NCBI RefSeq assembly: GCF_001186125.1
Contig: NW_014040294.1
Coordinates: forward strand, 11,281-49,583
Direction: 5' to 3'
Source: Sphaeroforma arctica JP610
Taxonomy: Eukaryota > Opisthokonta > Ichthyosporea > Ichthyophonida
Length of the DNA stretch: 38,303 nt
The position numbers were made by a program, and so were the translations under genes. The notes below the pieces were generated by a model, which worked only from the letters and a program-made list of their open reading frames with translations, was not told the DNA's origin and searched no databases. Each line of letters starts with the position of its first letter. The stretch's first letter is position 1. Positions 22,189-34,100 of this stretch are shown here, piece by piece.

Positions 22189-24130
22189 TTGTAAAACATC
22201 TAGCGACCACTTGCCGAGGGCCTTCACTTCGTCGATTGGGGCTCCGTACTGCCTAAATAAATACATATAATAAATGTGTACAATGATCAGGCAGTAGCTT
22301 TTTATTTCAGCGCAGACCTATAAGAAAACAGTACTTACTTTGCTATACGGGCTAGTCCTCAACAGACATGTGTACTCTTGTTGCCTAGTAATCAGGCAAT
22401 GTCGACTTCCTGCAGGGCCTCCTTCACCATAGTCTGATGTTTACTCGCGCTCATTGCCTATTTATATATGTGTGAGGTACTCTGTGAATAATATTTCAAA
22501 ACTCAAGTGAACCGCAATATATATTTTAAATACAACGCACCTGCATGCAAGTCTATCACACCTTCATGTAATTGCGATCGTTTGCTCTATCACCAGGTAC
22601 TGAAAATTCCTTTCCCAAGTCTCCGTATTAGGATTAATGGTGCATCCATTGATCTCAAACCTTTCTAACAGAAGCATGGACAAGGATGTCCAAGCGCATA
22701 TGAATACATCTTGATCGCGATAGCAATTAACTAATTCTACGACGCTGTTCTGAAAGACGCCAAAACAAAAATTATATTTATATAACAAATTGGAACAAGC
22801 TAGTAAGAATCCACACTCTTCAACTTGTAGCTGATGGGATACACAGATTACAGCAGTCTTACCCCATTGGCATTTCCTTGATTGTAAACGGCCGCAAGAC
22901 AGTCGATATCCTGTACAAGGCCAACATTTTCCACGGGATAGAAACTTGTGCGCCGCACAATGCATCCACATATTCCTTACTGCAATGCATGTTGCATGTA
23001 ATAGCAATATTTACTAAAATGGCATATGCTTGATTAATACTATGATAGCAACGGTAATCGTTAATTAAAAATAAGCCGGAACCTATAAGTACAGCCATTA
23101 TCTGATTGATTATATATTTGAATAAAAATTATTTAGCATTCAGTGGACAACTAGTCTGTGTTGTTTCATATCGTATAGACTTAACAATTTGTCGAATCCT
23201 CTGCTAGTGTCGGTGCCCATCATTCGGACAGCGGTTTACTTCTGATATCCAGTTCAGAACGAGTTTGCCCCCGCAATTTCGAGTGCACTGCCTGTTACGC
23301 CTGCTATCCTTGCAAAATCATGCAAACTCCAAAGTACGTTACGTAGCGACGGAAACATATATATGTGTTTCTCTCCTGGAATGATAGGTATAAAAAGAGT
23401 GCTGATATTTCAACTATTAAATTACAAAGGTACATCTGTGAGCATAATTTTGAGCATGGGATCGGCATACAGATTTACCTTTTTTCATGTAGCCTTGTAG
23501 TAAAGTCCCCTTAAACCTCTATCAGTGTGGAGTTAGAATTAGTTTATAATTAATTCACACGAGGTGAAATATTTATAGACCACGTAGACAATCAAATATA
23601 AGAATAAATACACCGCACTGAGCCTCAGGGAGACTGAGTAGGTTTTAGTATCGTATTTTGATGTGTTTACTACAGCCTCGGTCGGCAACAAACCTTAAAT
23701 ACTTTTCGACTAATGTAACGCTGACATCCTCGCGGTTGGGTCTGTATACTGGGCAGATAGTTGTACCTTCAGTGCGGAGCCACATTCAATATTCTTCTTG
23801 ACCTCTGGCGTGTTTAGCTTCTGTCTCCTTACTGTTACGCTCCATAGACCTCTGAGCTAGCGGTTGATAAGTTCCTTCCGTGTTAAATGGCTCTCGGCGT
23901 ACCGCCGTTGTCGCTTTTTAGGTTTAGTCTTACTTTTGGATGCTTTGGGCCGTGTCCTCTTCTTCCTTCCCTTCGTCACACTTGCACTCGCTTGATTCTC
24001 CCCCTCATCTTCTGATTCACTTGTAGTGAGCTGTTAGTGGGGTCATATTCACCTTCCAATTCGAATTCACTACCTGAGCTATCGCCACCTTCCCCTGCGA
24101 CATAGTTATCTACTTTTAACTTGCACTAAG
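22189..24130 (-). mobile_element. Crypton-like tyrosine recombinase gene with introns, interrupted by fossil B
   Basis: Minus-strand parts in order: an acidic then strongly basic stretch (about 24100-23880; KGRKKRTRPKASKSKTKPKK); a helical segment like a recombinase core-binding domain (about 23860-23700; REDVSVTLVEKYLRFVADRG); a segment with WTSLSMLLLERFEING (ORF 22564-23007) that could hold the first catalytic Arg; an exon 22339-22457 with a T-H-V-C box in the HxxR position followed by GLARIAK; and an exon ending at 22189 with YGAPIDEVKALGKWSLDVLQ, the GxW box. Clear splice sites bound an 86-base intron at 22253-22338 (GTAAGT...TTTATTTAG) and an acceptor at 22459/22458. No reverse transcriptase is seen, so a Crypton fits better than a DIRS/Ngaro element. 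The frames are interrupted in several places and the gene is cut by the insertion of fossil B. Exon structure upstream of 22457 is uncertain. Confidence 0.5.
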
Positions 24131-26320
24131 CCTGGCTAAGTACACATTGTAAAGAGGAATTGAATATATACATATTCAAAATTAGTGTACGAGCGGTAAT
24201 GAGCTCAAGTGCTGATTGGTCGATCGATTCATGGTTCCATAAAGGGAGGGACAAAACCCCCCGGTCTTCTAGTGAACTATTGTATAGGCTCAGAGAAATT
24301 CTTCTTTGTCCTTAAACCGTATTCGCCACCTTTATAACATACACAGGTAAACGACTTGTGTATGCAGATGGAAATTGTCCTTTCACCCAGATTGCTGACT
24401 AATTTCTGAAAAAAATCCAGGGACAAAAAATTCTCAGAAATTGGCAATCGCCCTTTTGTCTTCAGCTATATATAAGAACCAACTAAATCACTATTTTAAT
24501 TCAAATCCGTATTGTCAGATAGAAATTTAATTTATTTATCCCAGATATAGATAATTTCATTGCTCATCTCTTCTTCATAAGCGTTTCAACCTTACTAATT
24601 ACTTTTCCGAAAGACCTTCCGTAAGTTTTGTACAAGAGAATTCACTTTATATTTTCAATAATTCTGTTGTCTTGTACTTTTCATCAATTTCTTACCCTTC
24701 CACAAACAATTCCAGTTCCTCTTTACTATAAAATTGCTAATCGATGTACCAATTTTCGTCAATCTTCTTTTACTGGTATGGATAATGTAAATCCATCCGA
24801 CTACAATTAGGTCTAAAATTGTATTTCTCATATATTTCATCTTATAAATTCTCAACCTTTATAGTTTCAAACTGTCTCCGAACCAAATATTTCTCAACAT
24901 ACTATTCTTTCATACATTCTTCAATATACGAAATAACTTCCAACATAAGAATCGTCAATCCCTTTACCCGGTTGCTTCCATTTCATAAGAATAGATACAG
25001 ACAGTCCATCACCATAAAAAAAATTAAGGACAAAGTCGTGACGTAATCCAAATTACGTACAACAAAACCTTTTAATTCAATTGTTCAAATAACAAGTTCT
25101 AAACCCTGCTAGCACTGATAAGTGCTACACCAGAGTTGTCCACACTTATACTAATCATGTAATTAATTTCACACATAAGTCTTGCCTAAACTTACATCCT
25201 TTCTGCCCCCTAAGGCCCATGCGGTGTGGTCCGTTATTCTACACTGTCGGACTGTTCATCCTATCGTTATGAACAGTCTTTTACATCTTCTTTACCAGTA
25301 AGAATGTCACTGCATTTGAGTTGATGCACTTATATCTTTCTTAGGTTCACGCTATCTAATCGTGACCTTCTTAAGGTCAATTCCCACTATGTTCAAGTAT
25401 AACCTGCACCTATCAGGACTCTAACGTCTGTTCATTCATGTACCCGTTTTATGTTCTACTTATCTGAGTTTGCTACATACTTCCTTATCTAAAATATCAA
25501 TAGTAGTAGCAAATTGTTTTACTCCAATCTCCATTAATAGACTTCTACTCCAGAAGTAAGGATTGCTCATTCATACCCTGAAACTGTCCTGCACACAACA
25601 TTTCACTAGAAACTGTTTAATATAAGTGTCGACAGTTCAATTCTGAGCAACCATGTCATAATTATGTAACGAAGTTTACGTTTTCTTATTGCGTATTTGG
25701 ATGATTTATATTGAGAAATCCTTAATCATGTTTTACACCCAATATACGACATTTCCTTATCCTAATCTTGACAGTTTTCAAAACTTAAATACATTTTTTT
25801 TCGCTGCGTAATTATTTTCTAAGATTTAGATTTCTTTCTTATTAAGTACTGGTTCTTAGTAATTAAATCCTTACGCATAGTCTTTATTTCTTGATTATGA
25901 TTTTTTCCGATTGATATAAATTTTCTTATTTATTTTCCAAAATTATGTACAAAATCCTTCATATTTCTTAAATCCCAGTCATGTGCCAGTGCTAGCAAGC
26001 TACAAGTAACAGCTAATAGTGAGCTTTGCTATGGTCAGTAACATTTGGGAAATGGTGCCGCACATGCTTTAGGGTAATAATAAAAGGTTTAGACCAATCA
26101 CTGTAAACTGTTCACCTGATAAGTATTTGTACTGTAATATGTAATTATGTTATATGTAGATTGTAGTATTGGATTATGAATATCGAGTTATCAACTTATA
26201 ACTCTCTTGTATAATTGAGGGTGATGTGCTCACTGCTCACAAGCTACAGACCTGCAGGCTCTAGCCTACAGTTTAACAGTTAGTGCAGTAATAATCAATA
26301 TGGTTACACAATATTGAAAA
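24131..26320. other. AT-rich stretch with hairpins, no gene recognised
   Basis: T-rich sequence with short frames only (60-75 codons, no motifs). Several stem-loops stand out: an imperfect stem at about 24392-24452 (GATTGC...AATTTCTGA pairing with TCAGAAATTGGCAATC), AGCACT-GATA-AGTGCT near 25113, GACTGTTCAT ... ATGAACAGTC at about 25247-25275, AGGTTCACG ... CGTGACCT near 25343, and ACTTCT ... AGAAGT near 25544. I found no conserved rRNA or tRNA sequence. It could be a non-autonomous element or spacer. Confidence 0.4.
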
Positions 26321-28893
26321 TTAGGTTAATAAAAATATGAGATTATTCAGATGGATATTCATACCCGTAAACGAGGCTTTTCTCTTGTTGTCGTGCACGT
26401 TTCCACTCAAAAAGAATATGCTTTCCGACTTGCAAGATGTTGGCAGCACACTGAAAGAGATCAGTGTGACCATGTATAGAATGGAAAATTGTTCTTTCAT
26501 GGTATGCCAATATTCAACGGCTCGCACACTCGGATGTACTCACTTCGATACAGATTTGGTTGCCAAATCTCTACCCACGTGCACAATCACATCCTCAGGC
26601 TCAAGACACGGCAAAGCCTCCCAGGCGCTGAGCTCACGCCTAACCTTGACCTGGAATGCAGCAGTACTAGACTCAAGATGCGACGATCCTTCGTGCAGGC
26701 TCATCGCCACCTGCTGCTTCTTTTGCAGACGTCGCCTCTTTTTGCTCAAAAGGGATAATTTGTTGAAATCGACGAGTATTGCGCTATCACATGGATCTTC
26801 CGCTGTTCGTTTCGCGCTGCTATTAATCTGCACCGGTGTACATGGCTCGGTCGACACGCTTGATCCCGTAGACGATGTGTCTGTCGCCGCCGCCTTCGTT
26901 GCGAGGTGTTTCTCCAGACTTTGGTCGCCTCATGTACCACTACACACCTTTCGGTGATCTCATGTTTGATCTCAATAAAGATTTTGACTCTATTCTCTAC
27001 TGTGAAATTCAGGATTTCTAAATTTTTATGGAGTGGATGCAAAAAGTATTTAACCAAGAATTCCATGTTTGGTTTTTGTGGGAAATAATGTGCCAAATTC
27101 TCCCGAAGCCTGATACGATATGCCCGAATTTCGCTTCTTAATTCGTCCTCGCTGTGGAATTCATACACCGGGTCTGGTCCTGACTTCTTGGCAACTTCTA
27201 TTTCGACATCGTCGCCCAAGAGCGTCTTGCAGTTTAGTACATGTTCACATGAATCGGCAAGGCTATCTTCAGCAGACTGTATGTTAATCTGACATTGCAT
27301 CAAGGGTCGAGTACTAGCGAGGAATTCTCTCCGCATCTGTTTTATCTGTCTGGTTGGCTTAAATTTATCTCTGCGTGCTTGCCCATCCTTGTCGGCTCAT
27401 AGACCATACTCGCCAACTATCTCAGTTGGGTCTTCGAGTAGAAACTGTATCGCAGGGCAATTATAGTCATCAGTCTTCACCATGACATAAAGCCCAGACC
27501 ACCGTACACCGCCATTGACCACCGCACGCTTGATCTTATCGTACATCAGAGCTTCTTGTGCAGTTATCATCTAGTCCGCCCCCTTGGTTCTTCTATTCAC
27601 ATAAGCTGATCTTTTAGCACAGAAGTTTAGCATGTTATATACTGGCTTGCTATCATATGCGGGCTCGTTGACCTTATACATGACTTCTTCTGCATCCACG
27701 TTTAGAAGCGTCTCCAGAACTTGAATTTGCTTTTTTAGTTTTGCCGTATGTAGACCTTCCTTATGATCGTTAAACACTTTGTGCATCTTGTCTGTGGTGG
27801 TTATAAGAATCCCGTCAATATCTTTCTTCAGTACCAATGCTACCCTATGTGCTAAGCAGCCCACAACAACACTCGCGCATTTCTTTATAGCATTTTGTAC
27901 GTTCGATGCATTATCTGGCGTAGCGCTATGAATGATGTCCTTCATTTCCAATAGTACATCGTCTTTACCAACTCGGAATGCTGTGTTATCTATCGGCTGC
28001 AAGAATCCCCACTCCTTCAAGATTTCATGCTGCCACTTAGCTAAATGTTTGCCAGTGTATCTTCCTACGATCTCCTTCAAATCCAGAAATACAGACATTC
28101 TGATCTTATCTTCGCCTTTTCCTTTGTTAGGAGTAGTCCAGTGTATAATAGAGCCTAGAGAATTAACCCCCGTCGCATCCTTCCAAACGTCATTTTCTAG
28201 TGCCGCAAATGGTACACGATAAAAGCTAACGGCCTCCCTCCAATGCGACAAAGCGTTCCTCTTAATGGCCTTCTCGAGAATTGGCAAATATTTTTTAATA
28301 GTATTCGGTCCTGCTGGATAGTACTGCGATTGGATATTGGTTGGCACTTCTACTGCTGCATTTAACCATGCCCCGAGTTCTAGCTTTTTGCTCAATTCAA
28401 AAGGTAGATCATTCTTGGATACGCAGTGCACCCAAAGTAAATCAGCCAGTCTTTTGGAAGTTTTGAACCTTAGTTGAGGCTGTTTACTAGCCGTTCCAAA
28501 ATCTACTATACTCTGTTGCTGTCCGTTTTTAGCTTGCTTTTCGTGTATTTTCGATACTCCTTTGCTAAGGTCGTCGTACCATTGCATTGTGTGCCTTTTC
28601 TCGTAGTGTGATACGGCATTACTGGCGCATCTGCGATTTCAAAGGTATACTTTGTCGTTGCCACAATATTTGCAATAGGCTTTATTGCAATCGTCCTCTA
28701 AAAGTCTGAACTTTGTGGCAGAAAAAAACCCCAAAACCCTAAAACAATCATACTGTGAAGTGCTATCGACGTTAATAGATTGTTTGCCATTGAGTGCTGA
28801 TTTATTGACACTTGATTGCGTGCTCCCCGGTCTCCTGGTGACCTTTTCAGATGGGGTGTTGATGGCAGTCTCGGTGTCACTGTTTTCTGTCAT
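26321..28893 (-). mobile_element. Decayed hAT-type DNA transposon (transposase pseudogene)
   Basis: One minus-strand frame from the ATG at 28891-28893 can be followed for about 2 kb (28893 to 26746), interrupted by three in-frame stops (near 28640, TAG near 27572, TGA near 27397). The frame then shifts twice. An N-terminal BED-type zinc finger is visible (CKYCGNDK ... SHYEKRH, CX2C...HX4H), with the first stop inside it. The central part has TPDNASNVQNAIKKC and GCLAHRVALVL, the D-N-A-x-N and CxxH motifs of hAT transposases. The end (TSCKSESIFFLSGNVHDNKR) matches the SSA-SERxFS dimerisation motif. Flanking terminal inverted repeats and an 8-bp duplication were looked for by eye and not found. 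It is not an active gene. Confidence 0.85.
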
Positions 28894-29265
28894 TCTGATC
28901 TACAATTCGACTGACACACCAACACTGATGCCACAACAATTAGAATGAATGTATCACTATAGTATCATACAGTAAATAGATAAGTCTAAAAGCCGTGAGC
29001 CGTCGGTGTCAGAGACTCAGAGTGTCAGACCCGTGACTCCCATCATCACTACTCACACTACAGCCAGAAGGCCACGCGGAAACTTAGTAAGAATACCGTT
29101 TCTTAAAATTTCTTAAGATGCCGGTATGTATATTTCTTATTATGTGGACTATGCACTATATTTCTTATTTCATAATTAAGAACTGGAAATAATCTTAGAG
29201 CCCCCAAAATAGCTGAATATTTCTTAATTCCTAGTTCCCAAATTCGTTTCCTATCCGTAGTTTTA

Positions 29266-29332
29266 AATCCCTCAAAACCAGGTAGTTCTCAATCCCTCAA
29301 AACCAGGTAGTTCTCAATCCCTCAAAACCAGG
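29266..29332. repeat. 25-bp tandem repeat, 2.7 copies
   Basis: The unit AATCCCTCAAAACCAGGTAG plus TTCTC repeats without mismatch at 29266, 29291 and 29316, the last copy partial. Perfect identity suggests recent slippage or duplication. Confidence 0.95.
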
Positions 29333-29682
29333 AACAGGCCTTCTTACTATTCCTTACAAAAATTAAGGCAAATCTCTCTGTTATTTCTTTGCTTAAAAAA
29401 AATGACATGGTAGCTCAGTAGTTCATTTGAGTATGTCTCTTGTCTTCGACGTCTTCAAATTACCTCTACATTCATTTTGTAAATATTTATCACCGATACC
29501 AATATCTGAACCGAAATATTTAAATGTATCATTTACATCTAACATACTCGCATCTGTGATTTGTGCTTTTTGTATCTATGATAACATGATATAAAGTCAA
29601 CGAGTTTTACCCCTACAATCAAATCCGTCTCTGATACTTGAAAGTCCCCTTTTTTATCTTGTTAAGTTTTTAAAAACTTGAT

Positions 29683-29757
29683 TAAACCCTACTAAACCCT
29701 AAACCCTAAAACCCTAAACCCTAAACCTTTAAAACTAAACCCTAAAACCCTAAACCC
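29683..29757. repeat. Interstitial telomere-like CCCTAAA/CCCTAAAA array
   Basis: About nine units of CCCTAAA or CCCTAAAA, slightly degenerate, all in one orientation. The 7/8-base TTTAGGG/TTTTAGGG type differs from the animal TTAGGG. Frames through this array (RVLGF-type repeats) are artefacts. Confidence 0.85.
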
Positions 29758-31132
29758 ATCTTTCTCCCTTCCGAGAAAGGAATTGAAACTACGTATTGCT
29801 CCTTCTTTTGTTATTATTTTTGTTCGGATTTCGTTGATTTTTTTTGGTTTTGTTGGGATAATAGAAACTTTTATTTCTATAATTAACAAACTTTAAAGGG
29901 GTTTGACCATTTCATAATTAAATACACACACACCATACTATGGTAATACAGATTGTTCAGTGGTGGCGGTGAAGGGGACGATGGCGCATATGTGGAGGTG
30001 GACTACACAGCAGAACAAGAAGGTATGGCATTAAGCGATAGTCGTGGCTGCTGTGGTGGAAAGTCGTTGTTGTTCTGTATTGTTTTTTTGTTTTTTGCGC
30101 GTAATGTGGAAAGGAAACAGAACATATGGAGGCGAACTACAAGTGCTAAATAGCTTATTTTTACGGATTGACTATATATCCCAAGTATACAGTAACTGCA
30201 ATATTGATTTATTGAAATGATATAGTGTTGTGGCAAAGCGATTGTAGTGCTGGATGTTCGGAACAAGTTAGTCCGCCAAAACAGATTCCTGTATAAGCAG
30301 TGGGGCTCCAACAATGTATGTAGTTCAGAGATATCCTTATAACGTGAAAGAATGTCCACTAAATTGAACACAATCAGATATACTTGATATAAAGATGTGA
30401 TATTTGTTCTTTTTCAAAAATTATGCGACAACTTCCCAGCAGCATTTTTTTATTTTCGAATGACAATGTTCTCGTTATAATTTTGCGCTGTGCATATCAG
30501 CTGACATAGTTTCAACTGACCTTCTATATACCGTTCGAGAACCGAAATCTCGTTGGGGCATTCTGAGCTGGACGCAGGGGTTCGAGAGACATGCTCGGGT
30601 GGACGTATAAATCCAAAGCGATTGGTCTTTTGATAAGTCCAAAGAAAGTCGACTGTTGATAAACGCCATGCGGCACGTGTTTGTACCCTGCAAAATGAGC
30701 GTGTCTGCTACGACACATCTTGTAAATGTCACAGATGCATACATACGACACATCTCCTAGTGTAAGCAATGGGAAACAGCGTCTCAGAACTACTAGCAGT
30801 CTCTGTAGTAGTGCGTGGGGGCGACGAGGTCTGGTCGCCCAACAGCATGAGCAAGCAGCGTTGTATTGTATGCTTCTCCAATCTTACTAATCTATTCGCA
30901 ATTTCATACTAGATGTACGGTTTAGAAATATCCACTACAGATGACTCATACATTGCGACCTTCCCATTTCAATCTCAACATCCAAGGTACTCAGCTCGTG
31001 TATGCGGTGTAGGTAGCTAATCTGTGCCATATACAGTAAATAGACTCGACAGAGGTAATATCCTGATAACATGGGGTGAAGAAGTACAATACTCACGACG
31101 GTTTCAAACGCTAGCGTTCAGCAACATCTTGC

Positions 31133-31138
31133 TTTAAT
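31133..31138 (-). terminator. Possible poly(A) signal of the PheRS gene
   Basis: The minus strand reads ATTAAA about 45 bases after the stop codon at 31182. This is the common variant of AATAAA. No canonical AATAAA is nearer, so the call rests on position and a six-base match. Confidence 0.35.
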
Positions 31139-31181
31139 TTAATTATCTTAATGCGCCTACACTGTCCCTCTCGCGCTGAGC

Positions 31182-34100
31182 TCAGAACTTCTCTAGTCGA
31201 CACGCGGGGGCATTGTAAACCATCTGCATGTCCACTTTATGGCCAAAGAGGTCCCGGATATTATTTAGTCCTAGCTTAATCATGGTGGGTCGTTCCAGAG
31301 ACAGTCCGAATCCTAGAACCGCCACACCCTTGGGTAAGCCCATGGGCTCTAACATCTCGGGCCGGAACATACCTGTTATAAAATAAAACGCGTATATAAA
31401 TGAAACGAATGGTGTGTGTGTGTGTGTGGGGGGGAAATAATATCGTCAGTTTGTTACGCGTAAATGTTAACCTACAGATAGATAGATACTCGACCGTAAA
31501 CACACACCTGGCCTACGAAAGGCACATGTATGCGAGACATGCGTTACTGATGTGGATAAGCTAATACAACGCAAATGCGCAGAGGTCCACTGCTGCAGGC
31601 ACTGACTGTGTTCCGTGTGCGTGACGGGTTCTACTTATCATATCTCTACGTTTGTTCATAGACACGGCTCAAAATATTATGACTCAGCAGCAACCACTCA
31701 CCACTGCTGCCAATCTCAATGCACACCCATACAGATACAGATACAGACACAGACACAGGCATATATATATATATATATACATATAAATGTAAACAAATAT
31801 ACAAATATATGTAGATATAAATGTATACAAATATACAGATACATATTGATATACATATACATACATACATATATATATGAGTGTGTTCGCGTATTTACCA
31901 TTGGATAGAGATGTAGATCCACGCATACTTACCGCTGTTACCAATCTCAATCCATTTCTTCATGCCCTCGTGGTAACCGAAGATCTCCATGGATGGTTCA
32001 GTGTACGGGTTGTAGGCTGGCTTGAAACGCAGCTTGTCCATACCCAACGCCTTGGCAAAGAACTGATTAAGGAAACCTACGAGACCACCCAGTGAAATGT
32101 CCTCCCCTGCAAGTACACCCTCGATCTATAAATAGAACACCGGTAGGTATATCATCAGTATGGTTGCAGATGGAAACAAGGGATATCCTGGTAGGTATAT
32201 CATCATTCCAGTTGCAGACATATACAAAGGACTGCAGTGGTGTTGGTCGCATTGATAGTAGAATCAAACAGTATGAACCCTACAGGAATAACAGAGCGTG
32301 TGTATTCCTTTCTGCAGAGTTGACATTCCACGTACATGTTTGTGTTCGAAATTCCTTTTACTTTTGTATGCCGTTCACAGTTGTAAGCACTCACCTGATG
32401 AAACTCGGCCAAATGTGTCGCGTCCAGCGTTTCGTTTCGGAACACGCGGTCGATACTGAACATTCTGCTGGGCTTAAACCCGTCGTCAGCCAATTTCTGC
32501 AGATAACAACGGGAAACCACGCATGAATTTATGTGTATGAGAAAGTAGGCCAAATTTACACCACCAAATTTTAAAACAACCTCAGTAAACACACGCACAC
32601 ACAGACACAGACACACACATATACATACCTTCAGCATTCGCGCACTAACAGCCGTTGTGTGTGTGCGCATGATGTTCTTCCTGGCCTCTTCTGTGGTCCA
32701 GGGTGTGCGATAGCCCTGAGAGCCAGTCGCACCTCCGTCTTCATGTGTGGCTTTGACCGTGGCCATGTAGTCGTCGGGGATGGTTGCACAGTTGGCAGGA
32801 TCTGAAACGAAGGTGCAAGGCAGAATAAATGAGACATATGTGTGGATATATATATATATATCGATTGAGATCGTTGCACAGTTGGCAGGATCTGAAACGA
32901 AGGTGCAAGGCAGAATAAATGAGACATATGTGTGGATATATATATATATCGATTGAGATCGTTGCACAGTTGGCAGGTTCTGCTACGAAAGGTACATGCC
33001 AGGATGACTAAGACAGGTATATACATACATATATATATATACGTATAATAGAGTGTGCATACAGTATATCTGCGAAAAACGCTTTCACGAAAATAACGAA
33101 AATATATACTACTATAATTATCACAGTACCACATGACACTGTGCACAAACCCAGCAGACTGATAGGAATAAAGACACGTGGTTTAAGGTTCAGGGGTTTA
33201 GGTTATACAGACATACATACACCTTTACATGACATATACAGTCATGTCCACCTATGCACATGAGTGTATAATTAAAATGAATACACGCAGAGCTATACTC
33301 CACTACACCACAGGGAGGTAGGTATTTGTACCTGGAGTGAATACAAGTAGGTATATACTTGACGTTGCTCAGCAACTACGCCGTGGCCTGACCCTGCGCG
33401 AGCGAAGCTATGAGAGAGAAACAAACTCATTCTAGGCTAAGGAGGATACTGCAAACACATGAGGAAATAAACGCACTCTTGTATGTCTACGTATGTGTGT
33501 ACGATATATACACTTACATGAAATAACAAGCCTAGATATTTTCGTATGTAAATGTCACCGTCGATGACAAAGGTGTCACCACATACTCACCTTTGATGAG
33601 GGTGTGTGATAGATATACATAATTTCAGATCTAGATGCCGTCGTATGCATATATCATCGTTGATGAAAAAGGCGATTCCAAATAAATATACATATATTAG
33701 CGTATGTAAAACATACACTTCTTGTAACAACTGACTTGCATGCCTGCGTATGTATATGTCACCGTTGAAAGAGAAAGTGTGTACCAGTATATATGCATAT
33801 ATAAGTACAGACATGTATGTCTTGGTGTGTATGTGTGTGTACATACTGACCTTTGATGAACAAGATATGCATATACGAGAACAGACATGTATGTCTTAGT
33901 GTGTGTGTATGTGCACATACTGACCTTTGATGAACAAGATATGCATATATGAGAACAGACATGTATGTCTTAGTGTGTGTGTGTGTGCACATACTGACCT
34001 TTGATGAAGAAGGTGTCGTGCGCGTCTCTGGCGGGATGTGCTTGTGGCTGGAAAAGCGCGTCGAAGTTCCAGAAGGATGACTGTGTCCCCAGATACCAGC

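Larger units (their letters stand above)
28900..31181. other. Intergenic stretch, no gene recognised
   Basis: Between the hAT transposase and the PheRS gene there is AT-rich spacer with a 25-bp tandem repeat and a telomere-like array (listed separately). A perfect 16-base palindrome AAGTTTTTAAAAACTT lies at 29664-29679, and a GC-rich 7-bp hairpin GGGCGAC ... GTCGCCC at 30819-30840. Frames at 29953-30153 and 30475-30769 have no recognisable domain. Confidence 0.6.

Noticed and set aside
22189-24130. DIRS or Ngaro retroelement as the source of the tyrosine recombinase
   Set aside because: No reverse transcriptase or RNase H motif is visible near the recombinase, so a Crypton is the simpler explanation.
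24131-26320. Organelle rRNA or tRNA insert
   Set aside because: None of the universally conserved rRNA sequences I looked for on either strand was present, and no cloverleaf could be formed from the hairpins.
29692-29889. 65-codon minus-strand frame with repeated RVLGF units
   Set aside because: It is the translation of the telomere-like repeat array.
29953-30153. 66-codon plus-strand frame with a hydrophobic stretch
   Set aside because: No family, no conserved motif and no neighbour support it; the length is within chance for this stretch.
30475-30769. Two overlapping minus-strand frames of 81-92 codons
   Set aside because: The frames compete with each other, have no recognisable domain and lack flanking splice or promoter signals.
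31646-31950. Frames rich in I, Y, C and V in PheRS intron 9
   Set aside because: They arise from TA/CATA microsatellite sequence inside an intron. Similar frames in introns 1, 2, 3 and 4 were rejected for the same reason.
33540-34012. CRISPR-like array (regularly spaced repeats)
   Set aside because: The whole 74-bp unit repeats, without unique spacers, inside an intron of a eukaryotic gene.
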